A stretch of DNA of 64,000 nucleotides, from assembly GCA_028564925.1 (NCBI GenBank), contig CM053034.1, forward strand, positions 93,381,626 through 93,445,625, written 5' to 3'. The stretch comes from Lithobates sylvaticus (Eukaryota; Chordata; Amphibia; Anura; Ranidae). A program made the position numbers and the translations under genes. Below, one piece after another: positions 48,301 to 60,300 of this stretch (position 1 is the first letter of the stretch; every line of letters starts with the position of its first letter). The notes under the pieces were generated by a model that saw only the letters and a list, made by a program, of their open reading frames with translations, made no database searches and was not told where the DNA came from.

Positions 48301-51300
48301 GGCTAGAAAGTCTCCCATCTGGAGTGAGGCTACTACTGAGCGGACAGACTCTATCCGAAAGAACTGGATCAGTAGATACTGGTTCAGGGATCTTAGGTCC
48401 AAAATGGGCCTTTTGTCCCCATTTGGTTTTTGAAACTGTAAACAGGTTTTAGTAAAAACCTATGCCTTTTTCGGATACAGAAACCTCTACAATCACTCCT
48501 TGATGCACTAAATGATGTAGTGTCTGAAGCGATAAGTCTCTTTTTGGAGGATCTGAGGGAACGCTTGATCTTAAAAACCTCTGAGGGTGAACCCCCAGTA
48601 ACTCCAGCTTGTAAACGCGGGATATATTTAAGATGACCCATTCGTCCTGAACTATTGTTCTCCAAATGTCCAAAGTGCAGCAGCCTTCCCCCCACCTGAT
48701 GGAGTGGGGGCCTCCCCTCAAAAGGAGGGCTTGGTGCTGGGTTTAGAAGAATTTTGGACTAAGGGCTTCTTCTAGCCCTGGCCTTGCGGCTTGCCCCTGG
48801 CCCTAGCGCCCTGTTGGAGGCAGAACTGCCTTGGCGCTGAGACATTTGAGGAAGCAGTCCCTGAGGTTTTAAACGAGGGACACCTGGTGCTTTTCTTCAC
48901 AGGAAGTAGAGAACTCCTCCCTCCGGAAATCTTTTGGATATGTTTGTCCAAATGATCACCAAATAAACGTTCACCATTTATTTGGAACCTGCCAACAACT
49001 TCTTACAAGGAAGCTCGGCTGACCAGTTTTTTTTTTTTTATTTGGAACCTGCCAACAACTTCTTACAAGGAAGCTCGGCTGACCAGTTTTTTTTTTTTCC
49101 CCCCACTTCAGCGAACATTAAAGAGACTTTTATTCAACTTGACGTTCATTTATATCTCTTACTAAGTTTCACATCATCGTGGTATTTCTTTTTAATTATT
49201 TTATAGTGTTTACAAATAAAATATCTTTACACATTTTTAATATCATTCCATATAACTTCTATACTTATCTCCCTCCCTTCCCCCCCACCCATCTCCCCAA
49301 GCCTTTCGTCTTTCTAATTCCGATAAAAATATCAGAACATTTAATTTCTCTTTTAAGTTATTGTTTCGACATAACTCCATGTCTTTTTGAATTCCTGCCC
49401 ACATTTCCATTTGTCCATAGCTCCTTCCTTCCCGTCTTCTCCCTTAAATCTCAGTTTCTCTAGGTGATATGTTTCTTCCATCATTTCTACCCATTCTACT
49501 TTCGTTGGGGCTTCTTCCTGCTGCCACCTCCTAGGGATGAGTCCCTTTGCTGCATTTAACATGTGGGGGGTTAATGTTTTGATATACTGTTTTATTGGTT
49601 CTTCTGTTCCATGGAATAGACATACCCATGGATCTTCTACTATATTAGCTCCATTTATTCTTTTTATAAGATCTAAAATATCCTTCCAGTATCCCTTAAT
49701 TTTCGGGCATTCCCACCAGATGTGGGCCATTGTTCCCTGTGTGTTACATCCTCTCCAGCAATCCTGGGATCTCTCTGGCTGATATTTGTTAATTTTATCA
49801 GGTGTTAAATACCATCTTGAGAGACATTTGTAGTTCATCTCCGCGGTTCTAGTGTCAATTGCTGAATTCTGTGTTAATTTAAAAAAAAATGTAATCTTAA
49901 ATTCATAATCTTGTGACTCTAGTTCCTTCCCCCATTTTTTAAAGAATGGCGGTACCTCCAACTGTTCTTCTGCAAGAAGGGCTCTGTATAATCGAGATAT
50001 ATCTTTTTTTTTTTTACTCCTGTTCCCACACATATTTTTTCTAATGCTGTGTACTTATCACTTGTTCTAATAGGTTGGGGTAGTTTTCCCATCAGCTGCA
50101 GGTAGCGCCATTCATTTATTTTTATTTGTGGCATATTTTGCTGTATTTCTACCAGTGTTTTAATTCTCCCACTATCTATAATATCTCTTAATTGTGTATT
50201 TTCCCCTACCCATTGTCCACCCACATCCCTTTTTCCTGGTGGGAAATAATCAATATCTTTCAACAAAATTAAAGGTGAGTTGTACTTCCATTCATATTGT
50301 TTGTGTGCTAAGTCCCAAATTTTTAGTGTATGTCTTGTTATTTTTTGTGTATTTACACCCAACCCCCTATATTGTGGTGGATTCCATATCGCCATTCTTA
50401 ATTTTATACCACATGTGCTATTTTCTATATTCACCTATTGTTTTTCACTTTTCTCCCGTGCCCATTCTATAGCTCTTGACAGTATTACTGCGTGAAAATA
50501 TTTTTTGAGGTCCGGAATGCCTAGGCCTCCCTGATTTTTATTTTGCTTCAGAATCCTAAGTGAGATCCTAGGTTTTTTATTTTGCCATATGAACCTACTT
50601 ATAATTGCTTTTAGAGTTTGAAAATAGTAGTCTGGAAGGGGAATAGGCAACATTTGAAATTTATAAGTAATTTTTGGTAATAAGACCATTTTCACTGTAT
50701 TTATTCGTCCAGACCACGACAGGGACCTAAAAGATATTTTTTTTTATTTCATTTTTAATTTCGTCCAGAAGCGGAATATAGTTTTCACTAAATCATTTCT
50801 CAATGGAGTTTGCTAATTTGATCCCCAGATATTTTAACCCCTCATTCTTCCAGGGGAACTGAAAATCTTTTTGTAGGTCTAGCGCTTAATTTTTTCCCAC
50901 ATTTATATTCAATATCTCCGATTTGTTCAAATTGATCTTAAAATTTGATATTTCTCCATATTGTTTTAGGACCTCGAGCAATTTTGGCATTGTTGTCTTA
51001 GGTTCAGAGACATAAAATAATAAATCGTCGGCAAAAGCCGCTACTTTATGTTCAACTTCTCCAACTTTGATTCCCTTTATGTCCCCACTTAGTCTAACTG
51101 TTGCCAATAAAGGTTCAATTGAAAGCACAAAGAGCAATGGGGAGAGGGGGCATCCCTGCCTTGTCCCATTCCTCATTGCAAAGAGAGGCGAGGAGTCCCC
51201 ATTGATCTTTATTGTTGCTGTCGGGTGTTCATATAAAACGCTAATTCTCTGAATCATTTTAGTGCCCAGGCCCATATATTCCAGTGTCTCTATCATGAGC

Positions 51301-54300
51301 CCCCAGTCTACTCTGTCAAATGCTTTCTCAGCATCTATTGACAGGAATAGACCTGGGGGCCCATTTGTTTTTATCTCTTGCAATAGGAGTAGTGTTCTCA
51401 TGCCATTGTCTCGTCCCTCCCTGCCCGACGGCTGACCAGTTCTTAAGCCACAAAAGTCTGCGCATATGTACAGACAAGAGAGCCAAATGAAAAACCTGCT
51501 GCATTAAATCCTTTAAGGCGTCAACAAAACACAGCACTCGAGAAGTATCTGTCTTACATTCAGCCAGATCATCCTCCCGGTTAGGCCTGTCAGGCCGTCT
51601 GATCTGATCCTTTATGGACGGGCAGATACCAATTGCTGCAACAGATGGCTGAATAGCTGAACTGGCCAAAGAAAAGGAAGCTTTTAATAATGACTCCAAT
51701 TTCTTGTCAACAGGGTCTTTCAAGCCCTGTGCGTTATCTACCGGACAAGTTAAGTTCTTGTTAAAGGAAGAGACTGCTGCATCTACAGCTGGCATGCGCC
51801 ACTTCTTAATTAACTTTTCATCCATGGGATATAAAAGGGAAAACCTCTTAGGAGGAACAAAAATCCTGTCAGGATGTTCCCAATCAGCATACACCACCTG
51901 TTCCAACAGAGGGTGTAAGGGGAAAGCCTGTGTGGCTTGAAGAGGCCTCAGGGATCCCAAAGAGGACCAGGGGGGCTCAGTAACCTCTGCAAGAGGCAAC
52001 TTAAAGGCAGGACGAACCATTTCGGTAAGAGTCAGAAACAAAAACCTCTGCGATTGAGAGGCAGACATCAACAAGGATATCTTCTTGTCCAGATTGGTCA
52101 AAAGCCAGGCCATCCACAGAATCCTGAGCTTTTAGCTCTTACCCATCCCCAACCCATTCCTGTTTAAGACTAAGAGACTCTGGGGAGGGGGATCTGTCAT
52201 GCTTTTTGCCACCCTGCAGAATGGAGGCAGCAGGGCCGATCCTAGGGTCACAGACGCCTGGGTGCAGAAATATTTCGGGCGCCCCCACGTGGGCGTGGTC
52301 ATCTTACCAACTCCTCCCCTTTACAAATGTTTCTATGACAACGACTTCAACACAGAGATGTTCCTGTAAGAAGTCTTCGTTACCTTGGGATCCTCCCATG
52401 GGCTTTTACCAATAAAGAAAATACACTAATGAGACCTGGAGGGGAGTCTCTCTGATGCACACAGAGGGGGCTTCTGTTAGAGAGTCTATTAGAAAGAGCC
52501 CCCAGACATAGTACAGGAGATGGTCAGAGACTGTAGACATGATACTAGAGACGGTCAGAGACTGCAATCATAGTACAGGAGACGGTCAGGCTGCACACAT
52601 AATACAGGAGATGGTCAGAGACTGCAGACATGTTACAAGAGATGGTCAGAGACTGCAGACATGTTACAAGAGATGGTCAGAGACTGCAGACATGTTACAA
52701 GAGATGGTCAGAGACTGCAGACATGTTACAAGAGATGGTAGTAAATAATGGCCGATCGACCCTCTCACCTGACCCAGCGATACAGCAACAACGGTTCCTC
52801 TGATCAGGAGTCTGCTCACTCTGAATTGCCCGTGGCGGCTCCGCTGGGTACAGCCCAGATCTGTATTCCTGCAATGACTCCATTCTGCAATGACTCCATT
52901 CCTTTCTCCACCAGGGATGGTGCCAGGCTGTGTGGCTTTTTCTCTCTCTGATGGTGTTCTCTCAGCACTGCCCTCTCCCTCTGGAGTCCTGGGTGTACTT
53001 CCCTGAAAGCTTCCCCGGGCTCCTGGCTTTCTCTCTCCCATTCAGCTGCGCATGCTGTGTGGGCTGCAGTTTCCGTGTTACAGTGGGGCTGCCAGTCCTT
53101 GGGACCACATGTCCCACAATCCTCTTCTTTGCTCCTTTGTTTTTTCTTCCCTGGCCGTTATGAAGGCGGGGGAAGAAACATAGTGCGCCGCTCATTAGTA
53201 CAGCAGCGCACGAGGGGGAGAGGGGAAATAAGAGCCCGCAGCTGCAGTGTCATCACTAGGGTTGGTGTCACCTGGTGCAGTAAAACATGGTATCACCCCC
53301 CCTCCACCAACTATAGTCGTCCCTCAGTACAGACCCCACTCCATTAAGTATAGACCCCCCCTCCGTCAGTGCAGACCGTTCACTAAGTATAAATACCTCC
53401 CTCAGTACAGACCCTTTATCAGTATAGACCCCCAGGACAAAACACCCCCCTTTATCAGTATAGACCCCCCCTCAGGACAAACCTTTTCCCCCCCTACATT
53501 AGTACAAACACCCCAGAACAAACCATCCCCCCTCCATTAGTACAGACCCCCCAGGACAAAACCACCCCCTCCATTAGTATAGACCCCCCAGGACAACCCC
53601 CCCCCACATTAGTATAGCCCCCCCAGGACAACCCCCCACATTAGTACAGACCCCCCCCACATTAGTATAGCCCCCCAGGACAAACCCCCCATTAGTACAG
53701 ACCCCCCCAGGACAAACCCCCCCTACATTAGTATAAACCCCCCAGGACAAACCAGCCCGCCCCCCACATTAGTATAGACCCCCTCAGGACAAACCACCCC
53801 CCCCACATTAGTATAGACCCCCCAGGACGAACCCCCCACATTAGTATAGACCCCCCCAGGACGAACCCCCCACATTAGTATAGACCCCCCCAGGACAAAC
53901 CACCCCCCCACATTAGTATAGACCCCCCAGGCCGAACCACCCCCCACATTAGTATAGACCCCCCAGGACGAACCACTCCCCACATTAGTATAGACCCCCC
54001 AGGACAAACCAGCCCCCATACATTAGTATAGACCCCCCAGGACAAACCCCCCCACATTAGTATAGCCCCCCCAGGACAAACCCCCCCATTAGTACAGACC
54101 CCCCCAGGACAAACCCCCCCTACATTAGTATAAACCCCCCAGGACAAACCAGCCCGCCACCCACATTAGTATAGACCCCCAGGACAAACCACCCCCCCCA
54201 CATTAGTATAGACCCCCTCAGGACAAACCACCCCCCCACATTAGTATAGACCCCCCAGGACAAACCCCCCACATTAGTATAGACCCCCCCAGGACAAACC

Positions 54301-57300
54301 ACCCCCCCACATTAGTATATACCCCCCAGGCCGAACCACCCCCCACATTATTATAGACCCCCCAGGACAAACCACCCCCCCACATTAGTATAGACCCCCC
54401 AGGACGAACCACTCCCCACATTAGTATAGACCCCCCAGGACAAACCAGCCCCCATACATTAGTATAGACCCCAGGACAAACCCCCCCTACATTAATATAG
54501 ACCCCCAGGACAAACCACCCCTACATTAATATAGATCCCCCAGGACAAACCACCCCCCCCCCACATTAGTATAGACCCCCCAGGACAACCCCCCCCCCCC
54601 CACATTAGTATAGACCCCCCAGGACAAACCCCCCCAGTAGTATAGACCCCCCAGGACACCCCCCCCCCCCCCACATTGGTATAGACCCCCCCCACAATGG
54701 TATAGACCCCCCAGGACAAACCCCCCCCACATTAGTATAGACCCCCCAGGACAAACCCCCCACCCCACATTGGTATAGACCCCCCCAGGACAAACCACCC
54801 CCCCCACATTAGTATAGACCCCCCCAGGACAACCCCCCACATTAGTAGACCCCCTAGGACAAACCCCCCCACATTAGTATAGACCCCCCCAGGACAAACC
54901 ACCCCCCCACATTAGTATAGACCCCCCCAGGACACCCCCCCACATTAGTATAGACCCCCCAGGACAACCCCCCCCCCCCCCACATTAGTATAGACCCCCC
55001 CAGGACAAACCACCCCCCCCACATTTTTTTAGACCCCCAGGACAAACCACCCCCCCACATTAGTATAGACCCCCCCAGGACAAAAACCCCCCCCCACATT
55101 GGTATAGACTCCCCCCCCTAGACAAAGCACCCCCCACCACTAGGCTAATTAAACCACCCGGGCGGCAGCTGGAGAGGACAGTGTGCAGCCGCGCCACCCG
55201 GGTGGAGAACAGAGCGTGTGTGATGCTTGCGCTGGTGGGCAGAAGGCGGAAGTTAAACACAGGACTCCTCCTGTGCTTAACTTCCGCCTCCTGCCCACCA
55301 GCATCACACACGCTCTGTTCTAAACAAGTCAGGCTCGGGCTCGGCCACGGACCACCCCCCCCCCGTGGCGTCACTGCGCGGCCGCAGCCGCGGCTGTGAC
55401 AGGCGGAGAGAGCCGCGCCGCCTACGGACAAGGAGAGGAGGAGGGAGCAGAGCACTCTGGCGCTCCAGCGCCCCCACCTCTGTGGCGCCTGGGTGCACTG
55501 CACCCCGTGCACCCCATGACGGATCGGCCCTGGGAGGCAGTCATGCCAGCAATCCTGTGCTCTAACCCAACTAGGGCCGAGGACAGTTCATCCTTGGTGA
55601 TAAAGGGTAACAAAGCAGCGTTGACTGTAGGCACAATACCAGGTAGGCACAGTGGCTCAGATTGCCCGGAAGCCTCTGGTCCTTCAGGGGATACAACATT
55701 AGGGATATGACTAGGTTCATCAGGAACTACTGACGACATAGGTGTGCCCTTCCCTGTAGTGTTAGTCCCGCTCCTCTTTTTTGAAGACATTTACTAGCCA
55801 CAAAAAGAGAGTACCTGGGTGTAGTATTAACACACCTCAGAAGGGAGACCCTTTAATAGGGCTAACCAAGCCCTATGAAACAATCCTGCTAAGCACCTTT
55901 AGCCTGCCAAGCAACACCTGGTGACTTACGTGACCCGGGTAAGGAGAAATGAACCGCTTCAAATGCCTGGTTCAGAGCCTGCTCTGTGTCCCACAGATGC
56001 CTTTTGGAAGCACTGCATGCTTGGCATACACAGCTTAAATAAGCTGGCTGTATGCCAGAACGTTCTGTGCGCAGTACCGGCGAACAGCGTGGCTGTATTA
56101 GCGTATGATGCGAATCTTCATTGTCGTGCGCCTTCATACAGGTAAAAAACAGCCACACAAGCAAAAAAAAAAAAAGTACACTTTGCAAACACCCACAGCT
56201 AGCCCAAAACTCCCCCGTATGGTCACCGCACACAGGTGTCCAGCCTCTAGCTAGCTTGACTGATTGTTACAATCACTGGGCACCCCACAATAATTAAATA
56301 AAGGGGTTTCACTTACCCGTCAAGGCACAGGGCAGCTTAGAAACGAAGAGCCCAATTTTCACCCTTCACAGGGTTTCCTGTCACTTGAGGACCTTCAAGG
56401 ACTGGGTACCCTTTTCATGTTTAGGGTCCACTCCCTTGGACCTGTACAGCACCCTGCAGGGATGCCTTAGCACTGTATTGTCCAGGATTGCACTTTGCAG
56501 GGTTCAGCGCCTGGAGGCACAGTGCCTGGAGGCACATGTTTAGGGTCCACTCCCTTGGACCTGTACAGCACCCTGCAGGAATGCCTTCGCACTGTATTGT
56601 CCAGGATTGCACTTTGCAGGGTTCAGCGCCTGGAGGCCGCATTACAGGCAAAACCTCGCAGGATCTTGAGTCTTCTTTGCGAGGCTCGGGTACCTTTTAT
56701 CTAAGCATATAAAGCCTGTGTCAAATGGATCTGATCGGTCAATCCCTTGATTCATTTAAGAACCGTTTGTGAGACTAGAGAGTAGAGGTCGACCGATATG
56801 GGTTTTCCTCTGGCCGATGCCGATATTTAGAAATTGGGGCGGCCAATGGCCGATATATGATGCCGATTTTTTTGGGCCGATATGTTAGGCCGTTTTTTTT
56901 TTGACTTCATCTCATAAAATCTAACAGTTAAAACCTTTCACACTGGGGCGTTTTTCAGGCGCTTTTGGGCTAAAAATAGCGCCTGTAAAGTGCCTGCAAA
57001 ACAGTTCCCCTGCAGTCTCAGTGTAAAAGCACTCTGGCTTTCACACTGAGGCGATGCGCTGGCAGGACGTTAAAAAAAAAGTCCTGCAAGCAGCATCTTT
57101 GGAGCGGTGTATACCGTTCCTATGCCACTCCTACGCCGCTCCTACACCACTCCTGCACATTGAAATGAATGGACACCACTGCCGAAGCGCCTGCAATGCG
57201 ATTTTAAATGCGCTTCATGGGCGCATTTAACCCCTTCCTTGGCCGCTAGCTGGGTTATAAGCGCCCTGCTAGCAGCTGAATAGCGCCGCTAACATGACGG

Positions 57301-60300
57301 TAAATCGTCACTAAAACTAGCAGTGTTTTACCGTCAATGCCTGCCCGCTCCAGTGTGTAAGCAGCCTTAAGTAATAAGTGCTACAGAAAATTATTTTATT
57401 AAACAAAACAAACCTCCAATCAGTTCACAAGTATGTATAATTTAGATTAAAAAAAAAAACGATATCCTGAATATTAAATACACAAAAACAGGTAATCAAA
57501 ACTTTTGGACAAAAAAAAAATGGGCTAATTTTACTGTTTTTTTTTTTTAATTAAATTAGTGTATTTTTTCCAAAAAAAATTGCGTTTGACTGCTGACTGT
57601 TGACTGCTGCGCAAATACAGTGGGACATAGAATATTGCAACAACCGCTATTTTATTCCCTAGGGTCTATGCTAAAAAAATATATATAATTTTTGGGGGTT
57701 CTAAGTGATTTTCTAGCAGAAAATACAGGATTTTTACTTGTAAGCAACAAGTGTCAGAAAAGATTTAGTCTTTAAATGGTTAAACTGAGAACTTCTCCAC
57801 ACAGAGTTCAGTCTATTGATAAGAAACATTGTATCTTTTTGGTCTTTTCTTGGCAGAATGCCCAGAGAGGAGACAAGTGGCTTCAGGGGAGGACTGAGGC
57901 AACTTTCATTGACTTCTATTACAGAAGTCTTTTGCAAGTCGCGGCTGAAGTTATAATCAGCCTTTTTTATCAGCACAATTGGCCGATGCCGATTAAATAA
58001 AAAACGCCAAATATCGGCCGATATATCGGTCGACCTCTACTAGAGAGCTCAAACAACCGTGCCATCCACCTTGCAGACACTGGAAAAAAAGTACTTCCTG
58101 TATTGGAGGGGTTATATAGGGGATCACTTCCTGTCTAAAGACCTTTGGTCTACCAGTGTCCATTCACCTGGAGATGAAGTATAACCCAGCAGGTAATGAG
58201 TATTAGCCTAACTCTGTGTCCCATGATGTATGAAAAAGAAACTAGGGCTAGTTTTACCTACAACTGACCTGCATACGAATTGTTCGGGTCCTCTGTGTTG
58301 CTCCAGCTGGAAATTCAACCCGAATATTCTGATCCACAGTGGAGAAGAGGAGCTCTCCTTCTATAGGCACCTCACATCTATCTTCTACTAAACGTGAGAC
58401 CACAAGGAACCAGGAGAAGTGAGGGGTCCTGCAGATGGCTACCATCTGAGCAAACAAGACAGAAAAGTACATATATTTTAAATAAACACCTAAGGAACAC
58501 AATGAAAAACTGAAACTTATTCAAGCACAAAACCGCTACAGGCAAACATGAAGTCCTTCCCTGGCCAACATCTATTTCTTCATTGTTCGTTTCCCCTTCT
58601 ACATTTTTCATTATGCTTACATTTGTCTGGGAGTGAAAAAATGCTCTTCTTTGCACCTAAGACATAATCACAGGGGCTGAAGCCAGAAGGAGGGAAGCAT
58701 ATTGCTTTTTATTGGCAAGAGAATTTTACCATGGTGAATTTTGCACTTTGGGTACAGTTATACTTTAAAAAGTGATTGTAGCAATGTCCCTAAAATGCAG
58801 GACTGACTGGGGTGAGGACTTAGGACATGTCACGGACGAGGAATGGAACACTATACTGGATAATATCCCCAAGGTGTCACTTTCCTCATCCCAAAAACTC
58901 ACTCAACTGTTCATTACACATAGAACATACCGCACGCCTGAGAAACTTCATAAATGGAATAGGAGAGACTCCCCACTTTGCCCTCGCTGTCTAGTCAATA
59001 CCGGTACACTAGTACACATGCTATGGCGATGCCCGAAACTTCAGAGATACTGGGCGACAGTGATAAGTACCATCAACAATTTATGGAATCTCAAGCTACA
59101 GGTTGACCCTAAACTATGTTTACTAGGTTGGATAGACGAGGAACAATATACCCCTCATACATATGTAGCAATATTGAGAATGTTATTTCTGGCTAGAAAA
59201 CTCATAGCTAGGAAATGGCTATCGGCGACTGCACCTACTTTGGCTGAGTGGATGAAGTCGGTGAACGATTCTCTCATTAGGGAACAACTCACATATAAAC
59301 ATAGAGGTAGCCCTAACAAGTTTGAAAACATCTGGGACCCCTGGCTGGACTCACCTGGACTGGCACCTCTGAGGCTAGTCCAGAATAGAATTCTAGGAGG
59401 GAGGACGACCACTAACAATATAGTACCCTAGCGAGGCAGCGATACGCTACGAAATGATAGAAGAGGCATGGGAGGGAGGGAGAGTAAAATGTATAAAATT
59501 ATAGCCCTGCAGAGACTGAAGTAGACACTGTCTAAAAATGTGCGTTATTTCAACGGTTTAGAGACATATTGCCGCACCCGGCTCCCTATAGACCACGGTA
59601 TAGCTGAGGGAGCACATCAGAACTGTGTCTACGACACTGGGTTGCACAATAGAAGATGTAATGGTATGTGTACCCCCACTGTTATATGTTAAATAAGTGT
59701 ACTTATTGTAATACCGCTGAAGGGTCTGCGTACCCGACATGAAAAAGGGGCGGACTGGTACCCTCAAACATCTGTGCCTTTTCAGTTTAAGTTTTTGTCT
59801 TTGTTTTGTTGTTGTGTGTTTTTCTTTTCCTATGTTGTGTATGTTTTAAAACACAATAAAGAATTATCTGATTAAAAAAAAAAAAGTGATTGTAAAGGCA
59901 CATTTAATAAAACAAAAAAAAAAAACAAATATGTCATTCTAACCTGCCCTGTGCAATGGTTTTGCACAGAGCAGCCCAGATCCTCCCCTTCTGGGATTCC
60001 CCACAGATGCTCCTGGCCTTCCCCCTTGTGCAGTGCCCGATAAAAATCTGCTTGCTATGGGGACACTCGTGAGTTCTCGCTCCTGAGCCCATTCTGTATG
60101 TCCATAAGTTACACAGAGCGTGACTCAGCCCTGCCCCTGCTCCCTCCTCACTGGCTGTGATTGAATCATTGCCAAGGTCTCCCGCTGCTGTGACTGAGCC
60201 AATAAGGAGAGAGAGCCGTGAGAGCCTCTTCTCTTGTGCACATCGCTGGATCGAGATCAGGCTCAGGTAAGTATTTAGGTGTTAGGGGGAGCTCCTTGCA

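Larger units (their letters stand above)
52231..55532. mobile_element. large non-autonomous hAT element filled by minisatellites (TSD GGAGGCAG)
   Basis: The ends CAGGGCCGATCCTAGGGTC and ATGACGGATCGGCCCTG are inverted, flanked by GGAGGCAG at 52223-52230 and 55533-55540. Inside are a 31-bp array, a long C-rich array, a hairpin (55200-55322) and CpG-rich sequence, but no transposase. The termini are close to those of 26731-30412. Inserted in DIRS copy 3 upstream of its gag part. Confidence 0.9.
44638..58240 (-). mobile_element. DIRS-like element, copy 3: broken, with four large nested insertions
   Basis: Both ends are present: the 3' terminal module (44638-44960) and the 5' inverted terminal repeat (about 58080-58240, TTTTTCATACATCATGGGAC on the minus strand). 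Between them, in order, are recombinase-, RT/RNase H- and gag-like stretches. It fills nearly all of the 13.8-kb intron between PIDD1 exons D and C, same strand as the gene. Taking out the L1, the three hAT insertions with their target duplications and a 60-bp tandem repeat leaves about 5.7 kb, the size of the intact copies. Its frames are interrupted many times, so it is old. Confidence 0.9.

Noticed and set aside
53723-55099. Several Gly/Val/Tyr-rich minus-strand frames
   Set aside because: All lie in the C-rich array of the hAT element at 52231-55532.
58254-58268. Alternative donor GTAGGT just past the chosen end of exon C
   Set aside because: It would leave phase 2, which does not fit exon D; CAG|GTCAGT keeps phase 0 and the expected residues.
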